Shown piece by piece: positions 16,964 through 26,000 of a DNA stretch of 64,000 bases. Positions within the stretch are counted from its first letter, which is position 1. Every line of letters starts with the position of its first letter. The notes under the pieces are model-generated. The model was not told the DNA's origin. It saw nothing but the letters and a program-made list of their open reading frames with translations, and did no database searches. The position numbers and the translations under genes were made by a program. This stretch comes from Kribbella capetownensis. GTDB taxonomy: Bacteria > Actinomycetota > Actinomycetes > Propionibacteriales > Kribbellaceae. Where the stretch lies: positions 124,001 through 188,000 of the forward strand of contig NZ_SJKD01000010.1 in NCBI RefSeq assembly GCF_004331485.1, in the 5' to 3' direction.

Positions 16964-17885
16964 CGGCTACAAGGACAACTACGACGGCGACGTCGGCCTG
17001 ATCGACGCGATCTACTACGCGACCGTCACCCTCACCACCACCGGGTACGGCGACATCACGCCGGTGACCCCGAGCGCGCGGCTCGTGAACGCGTTCATCG
17101 TCACGCCGCTGCGGATCGGGTTTCTGGTGGTGCTGGTCGGCACGACACTGGAAGTCCTGGCCAACGAGGGTCGCCGCGTCATGCGCGACACCCGATGGAG
17201 GAAGCGCATGAAGGACCACACCATCGTCATCGGCTACGGCACCAAAGGCCGGTCCGCCGTTCAGACGCTGATCAGCAACGGGGTGAAGCGCGACAGCATC
17301 GTGGTGATCGACCCGCGGGCGCAGGCGATCGGGGACGCCGGTAACGACCAGATGGCCGCGTTCCACGGCGACGCGACGAACCGGAACGTCCTGCGCCGGG
17401 CTGAGGTGATGTCGGCACGCGAGGTGATCGTGACGACCGACCGTGACGACGCGGCGGTCCTGGTCACGCTGGCCGTCCGACAGTTGAACCCGACCGCGCA
17501 CATCGTGGTCGCGGTCCGCGAGGAGGACAACGTCCCGCTGCTGCGGCAGAGCGGCGCCGACGCGGTCGTCACCTCCTCCGAAGCGGTCGGCCGGCTGCTC
17601 GGCCTGTCCGCGGTCAGCCCGAACCTGGGTGAGGTGATGGAGGACCTGCTCACGTACGGCGAGGGCCTCGAGGTCGCCGAACGCCCGGTGCTCGGTCGCG
17701 AGGTCGGCAAGCCACCGTCCGCCGTCCCGGACCGGGTGGTCTCGGTCGTCCGCGACGGCAAAGTGCACCGGTACTACGACTCCAACGTCTCGGTGCTGGC
17801 CGCCGGCGACAAGCTGATCGTCGTGCGCCCGGCCAAGGAGACGCCCTGGGCGGAGCGCCCGGGCGCCGACGAAGAGGACGAGTGA
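16812..17885 (+). CDS. Potassium channel with RCK (TrkA-N/TrkA-C) domains
   Basis: A 357-residue membrane protein. TM1 (about residues 32-50, LVALGLLTVMVLIVVV) is followed by a pore loop with the potassium filter TTTGYGD, then TM2 (RIGFLVVLVGTTLEVL). Residues about 130-250 are a Rossmann RCK domain starting IVIGYGTKGRSAVQTL, and a TrkA-C-like domain completes the chain. This is the MthK-like layout for a ligand-gated K+ channel. GTG 16812 was chosen as start; GGAG lies only two bases upstream, and the first 150 bases overlap the ACT-GNAT gene in another frame. Confidence 0.87.
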   Translation: MPPLPTGRNPHGLLVNLPASTRSPLFQLFSRFLVALGLLTVMVLIVVVDRDGYKDNYDGDVGLIDAIYYATVTLTTTGYGDITPVTPSARLVNAFIVTPLRIGFLVVLVGTTLEVLANEGRRVMRDTRWRKRMKDHTIVIGYGTKGRSAVQTLISNGVKRDSIVVIDPRAQAIGDAGNDQMAAFHGDATNRNVLRRAEVMSAREVIVTTDRDDAAVLVTLAVRQLNPTAHIVVAVREEDNVPLLRQSGADAVVTSSEAVGRLLGLSAVSPNLGEVMEDLLTYGEGLEVAERPVLGREVGKPPSAVPDRVVSVVRDGKVHRYYDSNVSVLAAGDKLIVVRPAKETPWAERPGADEEDE

Positions 17886-18094
17886 GAACCGGTTCACAGC
17901 ACTGTCCGTGAACACGGTTGCCGAGGGCGACGATCAGAACGCCGCGTGGTTGCGGTGGGCAAGTGATCGGATGCCGTCGGCTACCAGTCGGGCCATCAGC
18001 CCTGGATCTTAACGGTTTCTGCTCTTCCCTTGCCGAGCCGGCGGTGTCTACAGTCACGGCTGGGGGTGGACTCGGCGTACGAGTGAGGATGGTC

Positions 18095-18238
18095 ATGAAC
18101 TGGAGCAGGCCGATCGGGGTCATCGCGCTGGCCGTGATGGCACTTGTGGGTACGACGGTGACACCGGCGCAGGCGGCCGGTCCGGGGAACGAGTGGTTCG
18201 CGCCGTCCAGCCCGGCCGCGTCGGCTGCCCGTCACTAG
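18095..18238 (+). CDS. Tiny exported peptide
   Basis: A 47-residue peptide consisting of a clear Sec signal (NWSRPIGVIALAVMALVGTT, cleavage expected after AQA) and a mature part of about 20 residues ending AASAARH. ATG 18095 is six bases after GAGG. No longer partner reading frame follows, so this is either a genuine small secreted peptide or the surviving 5' end of a lost exported enzyme. No domain can be assigned to the mature part. Confidence 0.4.
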   Translation: MNWSRPIGVIALAVMALVGTTVTPAQAAGPGNEWFAPSSPAASAARH

Positions 18239-18324
18239 CTGAGTACCTGACAGCCGGCCGGCTACCTGGCCGCCGGAGCCGGCTGACTACTTGACCGAGG
18301 GCTTTCGGCGACCTACTGTCGGGC

Positions 18325-18351
18325 TTGTAAACGATTACAAGAACGATTACA
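18325..18351. promoter_or_regulatory. LacI-type operator before the regulator gene
   Basis: TTGTAAACGATTACAA (18325-18340) is a near-perfect 16-bp palindrome with the central CG typical of LacI/GalR operators; a further half-site CGATTACA follows at 18344-18351. It overlaps the leader immediately before the ribosome-binding site AGGAGG of the lacI-type gene, consistent with autoregulation and control of the importer operon downstream. Confidence 0.7.
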
Positions 18352-18361
18352 GGAGGCGGGC

Positions 18362-19348
18362 GTGAGCCGTCCGACGATCGCCGCGGTGGCCCAGGCGGCC
18401 GGCGTCTCGGTGGCGTCGGTGTCGCGCGTACTGAACGGTCTGCCGGCCACCGAGGAGATGGCCGAGCGGGTCCAGCGGGCCGTCGAGCAGTTGGGCTATG
18501 TGCCTGACTCCCGCGCGCGCTCCTTGAAGGTGGGGCGGACGTTCCAGCTGACCCTGGCGGTCGCGGACGTCGGCAACCCGGTCTACGTGACGATGATGCG
18601 CGCCGTCGAGGAGGTGGTGTCCGCGGCCGGGTATCGGTTGGTGGTGACCACGACCGGGGCTGACGTGGTCGACGAGGTCGCGCTGGTCCGGGGGATGGCG
18701 CGCGGGTACGCCGATGGGCTGCTGATCAGCCCGATCCGCGTCGACGAGGACCTGGTCAAGTCGATCCGCGAGTGCGGGGTCCCGGTGGTCGTCGCCGGTA
18801 ACGTCCCCGCCAAAGCCGGCGTCGACACGGTCCGCGCGAATTCTCCCAAAGGCATGCTCCTCGCCGTAGACCACCTGGTCGCCAAAGGACGCACGCACAT
18901 CGCCTTCCTGAACGGCCCAGCCGACACAGTCCCCGGCACAGCCCGAGCCAAAGGCTTCGCGGACGCGCTGAAGGCACATGACCTGCAACCCGCCGGTGAG
19001 ACGGAGGCCGCGGACTTCACGTTCGCAGCCGGACGAGCAGTTGGGGGAGAGGTGCTGCGGTCGCAGCCAGATGCGGTGATCTGTGCGAACGATCTTCTGG
19101 CGGTGGGGCTTATGCATGAGTTGGTGGGGGCTGGGTTGCGGGTGCCGGAGGACGTGGCTGTGGTGGGGATGGACGACAGTGAGCTCGCCGAGCAGTCGTT
19201 TCCGCCGTTGACGAGTGTGAATCTGGGGTCGGCGGAACGGGGGCGGCGGGCGGCTGAGTTGCTGTTGGCAAGGATCGAGGACAACGACCGGAGGCCGCGG
19301 CGGATCGTCGTACAGCCGTCGTTGAGTGTGCGGAGGTCCACCCCATGA
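18362..19348 (+). CDS. LacI family transcriptional regulator
   Basis: A 328-residue regulator. The N-terminal helix-turn-helix TIAAVAQAAGVSVASVSRVLNG is canonical for LacI, followed by the hinge region VPDSRARSLKVGRT and a periplasmic-binding-fold ligand domain. GTG 18362 lies five bases after AGGAGG. It overlaps the first permease gene by four bases (ATGA), so regulator and importer are one operon. The ligand is presumably the imported sugar or conjugate, which would release it from the operator-like site just upstream. Confidence 0.92.
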   Translation: MSRPTIAAVAQAAGVSVASVSRVLNGLPATEEMAERVQRAVEQLGYVPDSRARSLKVGRTFQLTLAVADVGNPVYVTMMRAVEEVVSAAGYRLVVTTTGADVVDEVALVRGMARGYADGLLISPIRVDEDLVKSIRECGVPVVVAGNVPAKAGVDTVRANSPKGMLLAVDHLVAKGRTHIAFLNGPADTVPGTARAKGFADALKAHDLQPAGETEAADFTFAAGRAVGGEVLRSQPDAVICANDLLAVGLMHELVGAGLRVPEDVAVVGMDDSELAEQSFPPLTSVNLGSAERGRRAAELLLARIEDNDRRPRRIVVQPSLSVRRSTP

Positions 19349-20268
19349 CCGCGACCGTGACCGCGCCGGCACCGACTCCGGTGCGCAAGACCGGGAAGCC
19401 GAAGCAGAACCGGGAAGCGATCTTCCTCTTTCTGCCCGCGCTGCTGCCGGTGTTGCTGCTCAGCGTCTACCCGCTGATCCGCGGCATCGCGCTCGGCTTC
19501 ACCGATGCCCGCGCCGGGCTGAACGTCGACACGAACTTCATCGGCTTCGAGAACTTCTCCAAGCTGCTGCACAACGGTCTGTTCTGGGACTCGTTCCGGA
19601 TCGGCATCATCTGGACCTTGTCGGTGACGATCCTGCAGTTCGTCGCCGCGCTCGGCCTCGCGCTGCTGCTGAACACGACCATCCGGTTCCGCGGCGTCGC
19701 CCGTACCATCGCGCTGATTCCGTGGGCGATGCCGCCGGTCGTGGTTGCAATCATGTGGCGCCTCCTGCTGCACCCGACCAACGGCCCGGTCAACGAGATC
19801 CTGCAGAAGCTGCACCTGACCGACCATCCGATCAACTTCCTCGGCGACTTCAGTACGGCGCTGCCGGCCGTGATCGTGGTCGGCATCTGGGTCGGCATGC
19901 CGATGACGACGATCACCCTGCTGGCCGGCCTCCAGGGCATCGACCGGTCGCTGTACGAGGCGGCCGCGGTCGACGGCGCGAGCGCGTGGAGCCAGTTCTG
20001 GAACATCACGCTGCCGCAACTGCGCACCGTGATCGTCGCGATCACCAGCCTGGACCTGATCTGGAACTTCAACTCGTTCGGCCTGGTCTACGTGCTGACC
20101 GCCGGCGGTCCGGGCGGCAAGACCATGCTGCCGATGCTGTTCGCCTACAACGAGGCGTTCCGGTACGGGAACTTCGGGATGGCCGCGGCGATGGGTGACG
20201 TGATGGTGGTCATCATCATCGTCTTCCTCGCCTTCTACCTGCGGAACCGGCTGAGGAGCGAGGCATGA
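19345..20268 (+). CDS. Carbohydrate ABC transporter permease (MalF type)
   Basis: A 307-residue integral membrane protein of the CUT1 sugar importer family. About six helices follow a short hydrophilic N-terminus; the EAA coupling loop is visible as YEAAAVDGASAWSQFWNITLPQL. It pairs with the MalG-type permease that starts inside its last codon. The operon encodes no ATPase, so a shared MsiK-like ATPase elsewhere would energise it, as is common in actinobacteria. Confidence 0.92.
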   Translation: MTATVTAPAPTPVRKTGKPKQNREAIFLFLPALLPVLLLSVYPLIRGIALGFTDARAGLNVDTNFIGFENFSKLLHNGLFWDSFRIGIIWTLSVTILQFVAALGLALLLNTTIRFRGVARTIALIPWAMPPVVVAIMWRLLLHPTNGPVNEILQKLHLTDHPINFLGDFSTALPAVIVVGIWVGMPMTTITLLAGLQGIDRSLYEAAAVDGASAWSQFWNITLPQLRTVIVAITSLDLIWNFNSFGLVYVLTAGGPGGKTMLPMLFAYNEAFRYGNFGMAAAMGDVMVVIIIVFLAFYLRNRLRSEA

Positions 20269-21098
20269 GAACACGTCCGGCCGCCCGCTTCCTGCAGTAC
20301 GTCGCGGTCGTCTGCTATTTGGTGTTCCTCGGCTTCCCGCTGCTGTGGCTGATCTCGAGCTCGCTGAAGTCGCCCCGTGAGTTCGCCGGCATCACGCCGA
20401 GCCTGCTGCCCGATCACCTCGACTTCTCCAATTACAGCGACGCGATGAACGAGCAAGGCCTGATCCGGGGTCTCGGCAACAGCCTGCAGATCTCGATCGC
20501 CACCACGGTCCTCGTGCTGATCGTGTCGCTGCCGGTGGCCTACGCGCTGGCCCGGTTCCGGACCCGGCTGCGGCCGGTCACGAACGGCTGGATCCTGGTC
20601 AGCCAGGTGTTCCCGGTGATCCTGATCGTGATCCCGCTGTTCATGATCCTGCGGCCGCTGCACCTGACCAACACGATCCCGGGCGTGGTGATCGTCTACA
20701 TGGTCTGGTCGCTGCCGTTCGCGTTGTGGATGCTGCAGGGGTACGTCGCCGCCGTACCGCGCGAGCTCGAGGAAGCGGCCTCGGTCGACGGGGCCTCCAG
20801 GCTGCGGACGATCGTCTCGATCGTGATGCCGCTGCTGCGGCCCGGGTTGATCGCGACCGCGATGTTCACGTTCATCTCGGCGTGGAACGAGTTCTTCTTC
20901 GCTCTGGTCCTGCTGCAGGACCCGGAGCTCAAGACACTGCCGCTGGTCCTCGCGCGCTTCGTCGGCGCCGAAGGTCAGGTCCAGTTCGGCCCGCTGGCGG
21001 CCGCCTCGGTGCTCGCCACGGTTCCCAGTTTGGTGTTCTTCGCCTTCCTCCAGCGCCGACTGACGTCGGGCTTGCTGAGCGGCGCAGTCAAGGGTTAG
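20265..21098 (+). CDS. Carbohydrate ABC transporter permease (MalG type)
   Basis: A 277-residue membrane permease with six predicted helices and the EAA motif ELEEAASVDGASRLRTIVSIVMPLLRPG. It overlaps the MalF-type gene by four bases (ATGA). The two permeases form the membrane channel of a sugar importer with the lipoprotein receptor that follows nine bases later. Confidence 0.92.
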   Translation: MRTRPAARFLQYVAVVCYLVFLGFPLLWLISSSLKSPREFAGITPSLLPDHLDFSNYSDAMNEQGLIRGLGNSLQISIATTVLVLIVSLPVAYALARFRTRLRPVTNGWILVSQVFPVILIVIPLFMILRPLHLTNTIPGVVIVYMVWSLPFALWMLQGYVAAVPRELEEAASVDGASRLRTIVSIVMPLLRPGLIATAMFTFISAWNEFFFALVLLQDPELKTLPLVLARFVGAEGQVQFGPLAAASVLATVPSLVFFAFLQRRLTSGLLSGAVKG

Positions 21099-21106
21099 GA
21101 GATGCA

Positions 21107-22384
21107 ATGAAGAAGGTCATGACCGCGTTGCTCGCGGCGGGTGCTCTGGTGGCGCTCGCGGCCTGCGGGGGCAACAGCAGTGACAACAGTTCCGGTGACT
21201 CCAACGAGAAGGTGACGCTGAAGTTCCAGAGCCTCGCCTTCCAGAAGACGACGGTCGCCGCGACCAAGAAGATCGTCGCGGACTGGAACGCCGCGAACCC
21301 GAACATCCAGGTCGAGTACGTCCAGGGCAGTTGGGACTCGGTGCACGACCAGTTGGTCACCCAGTTCCAGGGCGGGACCGCGCCGGACATCATCCACGAC
21401 GAGTCCGCCGACATCACCGGCTTCGCGAACCAGGGGTTCCTGGCCGACCTGTCGCCGTACCTGAGCCAGGAGACCAAGGACGCCGTACCGCAGGCGGTCT
21501 GGGACACGGTCTCCAGCGACGGCAAGACGTTCGCCGCGCCGACGCTGCTTCAGTCGTACGTCGTGTTCGGCAACGCCGCGCTGCTCAAGCAGGCCGGGAT
21601 CACCGCGACCGGTGACTCGCTCAGCTGGGACGACCTGGCGGCCGACGCGAAGAGGCTGACGGCCGGAGGCAAGTACGGTCTGGGCTGGGGCCTGAAGAGC
21701 CCGACCGCGACCGTGCTGAACCTGGGCATGAACTTCGACGCGCAGTTCTTCGAGGGCTCCGGCCGGGACGCCAAGGCGAAGATCGGCGACCCCGAACTCG
21801 AGGTGCCGAAGCGGATCAACGCGATGGCCTACACGGACAAGTCGATCGACCCGACGTCGCTGACCCAGAGCGGCTCCGACGTGCTGCCGGGCTTCTTCGC
21901 CAGCAAGTACGCGATGGTGGTGGCGGGCAACTACACCGCCCAGCAGATGGTCGAGCAGGCACCGAAGGGCTTCCAGTGGCAGGTGCTGCCGCCGCTGAAG
22001 GGCACCAGCACCAAGCAGGCCGCGAACCCGCAGACGCTGTCGGCGCCGGCCGAGGGCAAGCACATCGAGCAGTCGGCGAAGTTCATCGACTACTTCATGA
22101 AGGCTGAGAACCTGGCCGCGGTCGGTCAGGGTGACTGGCTGATCCCGACCACCCAGGCGGCCCGGGACGCGATCTTGAAGACGACCGGTGGCAAGGACGG
22201 CTGGCAGCAGACGCTGGCCAGCGGTGCCGAGCTGACCAAGGCGCCGTTCCAGAGCGTGGAGAACTACCCGAAGTGGAAGGACCAGATCGCGACGCCGGCG
22301 CTGCAGGAGTACCTGGCGAACAAGACCGACCTGGCGACGCTGGGCAAGAAACTGAGCGACGGATGGGGTCAGGTCAACCAGTGA
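21107..22384 (+). CDS. ABC transporter solute-binding lipoprotein (sugar)
   Basis: A 425-residue extracellular receptor of the CUT1 family. It begins with a lipoprotein signal whose lipobox is LAAC (Cys at about 20), followed by a serine/asparagine-rich linker and the two-lobed binding fold (VTLKFQSLAFQKTTVAATKKIV). AGGAG lies six bases before ATG 21107. It captures the substrate outside the membrane for the two permeases upstream. The substrate cannot be named from sequence; the downstream ADP-ribosylglycohydrolases hint at a ribosylated compound. Confidence 0.93.
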   Translation: MKKVMTALLAAGALVALAACGGNSSDNSSGDSNEKVTLKFQSLAFQKTTVAATKKIVADWNAANPNIQVEYVQGSWDSVHDQLVTQFQGGTAPDIIHDESADITGFANQGFLADLSPYLSQETKDAVPQAVWDTVSSDGKTFAAPTLLQSYVVFGNAALLKQAGITATGDSLSWDDLAADAKRLTAGGKYGLGWGLKSPTATVLNLGMNFDAQFFEGSGRDAKAKIGDPELEVPKRINAMAYTDKSIDPTSLTQSGSDVLPGFFASKYAMVVAGNYTAQQMVEQAPKGFQWQVLPPLKGTSTKQAANPQTLSAPAEGKHIEQSAKFIDYFMKAENLAAVGQGDWLIPTTQAARDAILKTTGGKDGWQQTLASGAELTKAPFQSVENYPKWKDQIATPALQEYLANKTDLATLGKKLSDGWGQVNQ

Positions 22385-23517
22385 TGTCCTTGCTGGAACA
22401 GAAATCCACGGGTGCCCTCGTCGGCTCCGCGGTCGGTGACGCGATCGGTGGAGCCGTCGAGGGATGGACCCCGGAGGCGATCCGGGAGCGGCACGGCGGC
22501 TGGGTGACCGGCATCGTCGGTCCGTGGTACGACGAATGGCGGACCGCCCGGCCGATCGCGCCGTACCACAAGGGCGACGGGCACATCACCGACGACACCT
22601 TGATGACGCACGCGCTGGTCGAGGTGTACGACGAACGCCGGACGCACCTGGACGCGTACGCAATCGCCGAGTCGCTGGTGCCGAAGATGCTGACGGGGAC
22701 GCGCTGGGTGCCGGAGCTGGAGGCCGATGCGTTGCTACTGCAGCGGGTCTTCCTGGCCGAGAAGTGGCTCGTCGCCCGGCTGCACTACGGCCATGTGGAT
22801 CCGCGCGAGGCCGGCGTCGGCAACATCGTCAACTGCGGTGCGGCGATGTACATGGCGCCGGTCGGGATCGCCAACGCAGGCGATCCCGAGGGCGCGTACG
22901 CCGAGGCGATCGACCTCGCGGGCGCGCACCAGTCGAGCTATGGGCGGGAGGCGGCCGGCGTGTTCGCGGCCGCCGTCGCCGCGGCGATGACCCCCGGCGC
23001 GACCGCCGCGTCAGCGGTGGAGGCTGCCCTCGCACTGGCCGAGGACGGTACTCGAGGGGCCGTCGAGGCAGTGGCCGCGGCCGCGGAAGGGCTGACCGAC
23101 TGGGAGCAGGCGATTCCCCTTCTGCGCAAGGCGATCGAGCCCTTCGACACGGTCGGTCCGGACTACCGCGATCAGTCGCTGGACGCCCGGCGGCCGAGCC
23201 GGACGAAGGCGATCGAGGAGTTGCCGGTGGCCCTCGGCTTCGTGCTCGTCTCCGAGGGAGACGTACGCCGGGCAGTCCTCGGCGGCACGAACTACGGCCG
23301 GGACGCGGACTCGATCGCGTCGATGGCGGGTGCGATCACGGGTGCGCTCAGCGGACTGAGCGGCGTACCGGCGGACTGGGCGGCGGACATCGCCGCGGCG
23401 AGCAAGACCGACCTCGAGCAGCCGGGCCGGGTGATGGCAGCGGTGGCGGCGGACATTCGTGCGGCCGACGCCGAGCGGTGGGCCCGGCGGTCGGCCGCGT
23501 TGGATGCCCTGGTCTGA
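22384..23517 (+). CDS. ADP-ribosylglycohydrolase family protein 1
   Basis: A 377-residue protein of the DraG/ARH hydrolase family, which cleaves N- or O-glycosidic bonds of ADP-ribose or related ribosides using two Mg2+ ions. The N-terminus has GALVGSAVGDAIGGAVEG; metal-binding motifs are ITDDTLM near residue 63 and GRDADSIASMAGAITGAL near residue 303. The ATG shares its A with the receptor's TGA stop, so the two are translationally coupled. Position directly behind a sugar importer suggests it acts on the imported compound and not on a modified protein. Confidence 0.88.
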   Translation: MSLLEQKSTGALVGSAVGDAIGGAVEGWTPEAIRERHGGWVTGIVGPWYDEWRTARPIAPYHKGDGHITDDTLMTHALVEVYDERRTHLDAYAIAESLVPKMLTGTRWVPELEADALLLQRVFLAEKWLVARLHYGHVDPREAGVGNIVNCGAAMYMAPVGIANAGDPEGAYAEAIDLAGAHQSSYGREAAGVFAAAVAAAMTPGATAASAVEAALALAEDGTRGAVEAVAAAAEGLTDWEQAIPLLRKAIEPFDTVGPDYRDQSLDARRPSRTKAIEELPVALGFVLVSEGDVRRAVLGGTNYGRDADSIASMAGAITGALSGLSGVPADWAADIAAASKTDLEQPGRVMAAVAADIRAADAERWARRSAALDALV

Positions 23518-23520
23518 ATG

Positions 23521-24345
23521 TCAGTTGGCGTAGGCCTCGAGTTCGATGATCCGGGAGTACCCGTGGTCGTTGGAGTCGTGGATGACGAGTTGGACGGCGT
23601 CGACGGCCACCGGGGCGAAGGTCACGGTGAGAAAACCCTGCACGTTGTCGCGGAACTGACCAACGGTCGTCCAGGTGGTGCCGGTGCGGACCTGGACGTC
23701 GAAGTCGCGAATCCCCATCACGGCCGCCGGGTACTTGGCCGAGTCGAGGGTCTGTACGACGATGCGGCCGACCGTGGTCGGCTGGACGAAGTCGACGCCG
23801 TACGTGTCGGGGAAGACGCCCTTGGTGGCGTCGTGCCACCCACTGGCGCCCCACTGCGCGGAGTCGGTGTTGCCGTCGACTCCGCCACACAGCTTCATGT
23901 CGCCGTTCGTGGAGGACGCGACGGCCTGCTCGCCGAGCAGCAGGTTGTCGCGCGCGGGGACGGGTTTGATCGTGACGGGCACGGACAAGTGTTCGCGGCC
24001 GACACTGAGGTCAACGCTGTGCGTCGCCGGAGCCGTGCCGCGCGGCACGGTGATCTCGAGCGGAGCCTTCACCAGTTGATCGACCGGCAGGTAACTCGAG
24101 AACTGGTGCCGGGACAGTGTCAACGAGGAGTCGGCGGAGATCCGCAGGTCGGCGATGGTCGGCTTGCGGCCGGTGTTGGTCATGCCAAGGGAGAGCTTGC
24201 CGGACGGGAAGCAGGGCAGCGGGACGACCTCGACCGGCTGCGGGGTGGCGCTGATCTCGACCTGATTGTTGCTGCTGGCAACCGCGACGGCCGGGACCAG
24301 GAGGGCGAGTGGGACGGCGAGCAGAGCGGTGCGTGCGCGTTTCAT
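23521..24345 (-). CDS. Secreted protein with a discoidin (F5/8 type C)-like domain
   Basis: A 274-residue exported protein with a signal peptide (ARTALLAVPLALLVPAVAVA). The middle part is beta-rich with no recognised domain. The C-terminal 140 residues look like a discoidin/F5-8C carbohydrate-binding domain (LLLGEQAVASSTNGDMKL, DGNTDSAQWGASGWHD, VDAVQLVIHDSNDHGYSRI). It lies 12 bases after the PhoD gene on the same strand and probably shares its transcript, so it may help anchor or target that phosphatase at the surface. Confidence 0.7.
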   Translation of the reverse strand: MKRARTALLAVPLALLVPAVAVASSNNQVEISATPQPVEVVPLPCFPSGKLSLGMTNTGRKPTIADLRISADSSLTLSRHQFSSYLPVDQLVKAPLEITVPRGTAPATHSVDLSVGREHLSVPVTIKPVPARDNLLLGEQAVASSTNGDMKLCGGVDGNTDSAQWGASGWHDATKGVFPDTYGVDFVQPTTVGRIVVQTLDSAKYPAAVMGIRDFDVQVRTGTTWTTVGQFRDNVQGFLTVTFAPVAVDAVQLVIHDSNDHGYSRIIELEAYAN

Positions 24346-24357
24346 GTGCGGATCCGT

Positions 24358-25920
24358 TCAGGCCAGGTGGGTTCCGGGACGGCCGTCCTCGACGACCAGG
24401 GTGGCGCGGGTGGACGCCGTACCGCCGGGGGTGACGACCCGGTCGACGACGCGGTACTCCGAGGTCCACTGGGAGCTGTCGAGGCGGCAACTGAGGTAGC
24501 CGCGCTGGACGCTCTGGAACTTCACGTGCGGATTCTCGGCGAGCAGCGCCTTACCGGTCGCGTCCGAGTCGACACCGTCCTTGCCGGACGAGATCGACGT
24601 GGTGACGAACTCGGTGCCGACAGCCGGTGTCGACGGGTCGGCGAAGTTCACGCGCAGGTCGGACGCGACGGCGCGGTGCAGGTCGCCGGTGAGTACGACG
24701 AAGTTCCGTACCTGGCGATCGCGGACGCCGCAGAGCACTCGGTCGCGCGAGCCGACGTACCCGTTCCAGGTGTCCATCGGCAGCTCGAGGTCGGGTCCGG
24801 TCTTGCGGTCGAGCTGGGCCATCGCGACCTGCTGGGCGACGACGTTCCAGCGGCTGCCGGAGTGGTGCAGGGTGTCGAGCAGCCAGCGTTCCTGCGCGTC
24901 GCCGGTGATCGTGCGGGCCGGGTCCTGCGAGACCTCGTCCGGCGGCAACCAGCCGCCGGTACTGGTCTGGTCGTCGCGGAACTGCCGGGTGTCGAGCACG
25001 CTGAGGTCGGCGGTGCGGCCGTAGCGCAGGTGCCGGTACAGCCGGATCGACGGGCCGTCCGGGGACTGGTCCAGGCGCAGCGGCATGTGTTCCCAGTACG
25101 CCCGGAAGCCGTTCGCCCGACGTACGACGAAGTCGTCGTGCGGCACGCCGTCCTCGGAGACGTACCCGGCCCAGTTGCCCTCGACCTCGTGGTCGTCGAG
25201 CGTGACGATCCACGGCGCGGCCGCGTGCGCGGCCTGCAGGTCGGGGTCGGTCTTGTGCAGGGCGTACCGCGCTCGGTACTCGTCCAGCGTGACGATCTCG
25301 CCGGCGAAGTCGACCGGGACCGGCTGGTTGCGAACGCCGGCCGTCGGCCCGACACCGACCTCGTAGATGTAGTCACCGAGGAACAGCACGACGTCGTGAT
25401 CACGGCGTACGACGTCCTGGTACGCCGTGTAGAAGCCGTCGTAATACGCCTGGCAGGACGCGACCGCCAGCGACACCGCGGGCTGGTCGGCCGGCGCCGG
25501 CGCGGTCCGGGTGCGGCCGACCGGGCTGACCTGACCGTTCGCGCGGAAGCGGTAGAAGTAGTGCCGCCACGAGCGCAGACCACGGACGTCGACGTGCACG
25601 GTGTGGGCGTACTCCGGGCGAGCGTGGGCAGTGCCCCGACGGACGACGCGGCGGAAGTACTCGTCCTCGGCGACCTCCCACTCGACGTTCACCGTGCGGT
25701 CGTCCATCCCGCCGAACGGTTCGAGCGGGCCGGGCGCGAGGCGGGTCCAGATGACCACGGCGTCCGGCAGCGGATCACCCGAGGCGACGCCGAGAGTGAA
25801 CAGCGGGCGTTTGTCGGTGCGGTGCGGTATTCCTACTGCATCAAGTCCGGGAAGGGTGCCGGTGAGGGCAAGAGCGGCGGCGGCGCCGGTCGCGGAGAGA
25901 AAGCTGCGGCGGGTGGGCAT
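24358..25920 (-). CDS. phoD: PhoD-type alkaline phosphatase/phosphodiesterase
   Basis: A 520-residue exported enzyme. The start ATG 25920 gives a twin-arginine signal (PTRRSFLSATGAAAALAL). Family features are LGVASGDPLPDAVVIWTRL, the SCQAYYDGFYTAY cluster, FLGDYIYEVG and LDDHEVEGNW, metal ligands of PhoD that binds Fe/Ca. PhoD hydrolyses phosphomonoesters and diesters outside the cell. It is divergent from the second ADP-ribosylglycohydrolase gene and leads a short operon with the discoidin-domain protein. Extracellular release of phosphate from nucleotide conjugates would fit this neighbourhood. Confidence 0.9.
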   Translation of the reverse strand: MPTRRSFLSATGAAAALALTGTLPGLDAVGIPHRTDKRPLFTLGVASGDPLPDAVVIWTRLAPGPLEPFGGMDDRTVNVEWEVAEDEYFRRVVRRGTAHARPEYAHTVHVDVRGLRSWRHYFYRFRANGQVSPVGRTRTAPAPADQPAVSLAVASCQAYYDGFYTAYQDVVRRDHDVVLFLGDYIYEVGVGPTAGVRNQPVPVDFAGEIVTLDEYRARYALHKTDPDLQAAHAAAPWIVTLDDHEVEGNWAGYVSEDGVPHDDFVVRRANGFRAYWEHMPLRLDQSPDGPSIRLYRHLRYGRTADLSVLDTRQFRDDQTSTGGWLPPDEVSQDPARTITGDAQERWLLDTLHHSGSRWNVVAQQVAMAQLDRKTGPDLELPMDTWNGYVGSRDRVLCGVRDRQVRNFVVLTGDLHRAVASDLRVNFADPSTPAVGTEFVTTSISSGKDGVDSDATGKALLAENPHVKFQSVQRGYLSCRLDSSQWTSEYRVVDRVVTPGGTASTRATLVVEDGRPGTHLA

Positions 25921-25946
25921 GGGACGGAGTATCTGTCCGCGGTGAC

Positions 25947-25974
25947 GGAACGTTCCAGGCACACGTTTCGCGTG
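25947..25974. promoter_or_regulatory. Palindromes in the phoD/ADP-ribosylglycohydrolase divergent gap
   Basis: GGAACGTTCC (25947-25956) is a perfect 10-bp palindrome, followed by the interrupted repeat CACGTTTCGCGTG (25962-25974). They lie in the 80-bp gap between two divergent genes and could bind a regulator for both. No match to the LacI operator before 18362 was seen. Confidence 0.35.
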
Positions 25975-26000
25975 ATGCAACAGGGGAAGGAAGAAGCCCG

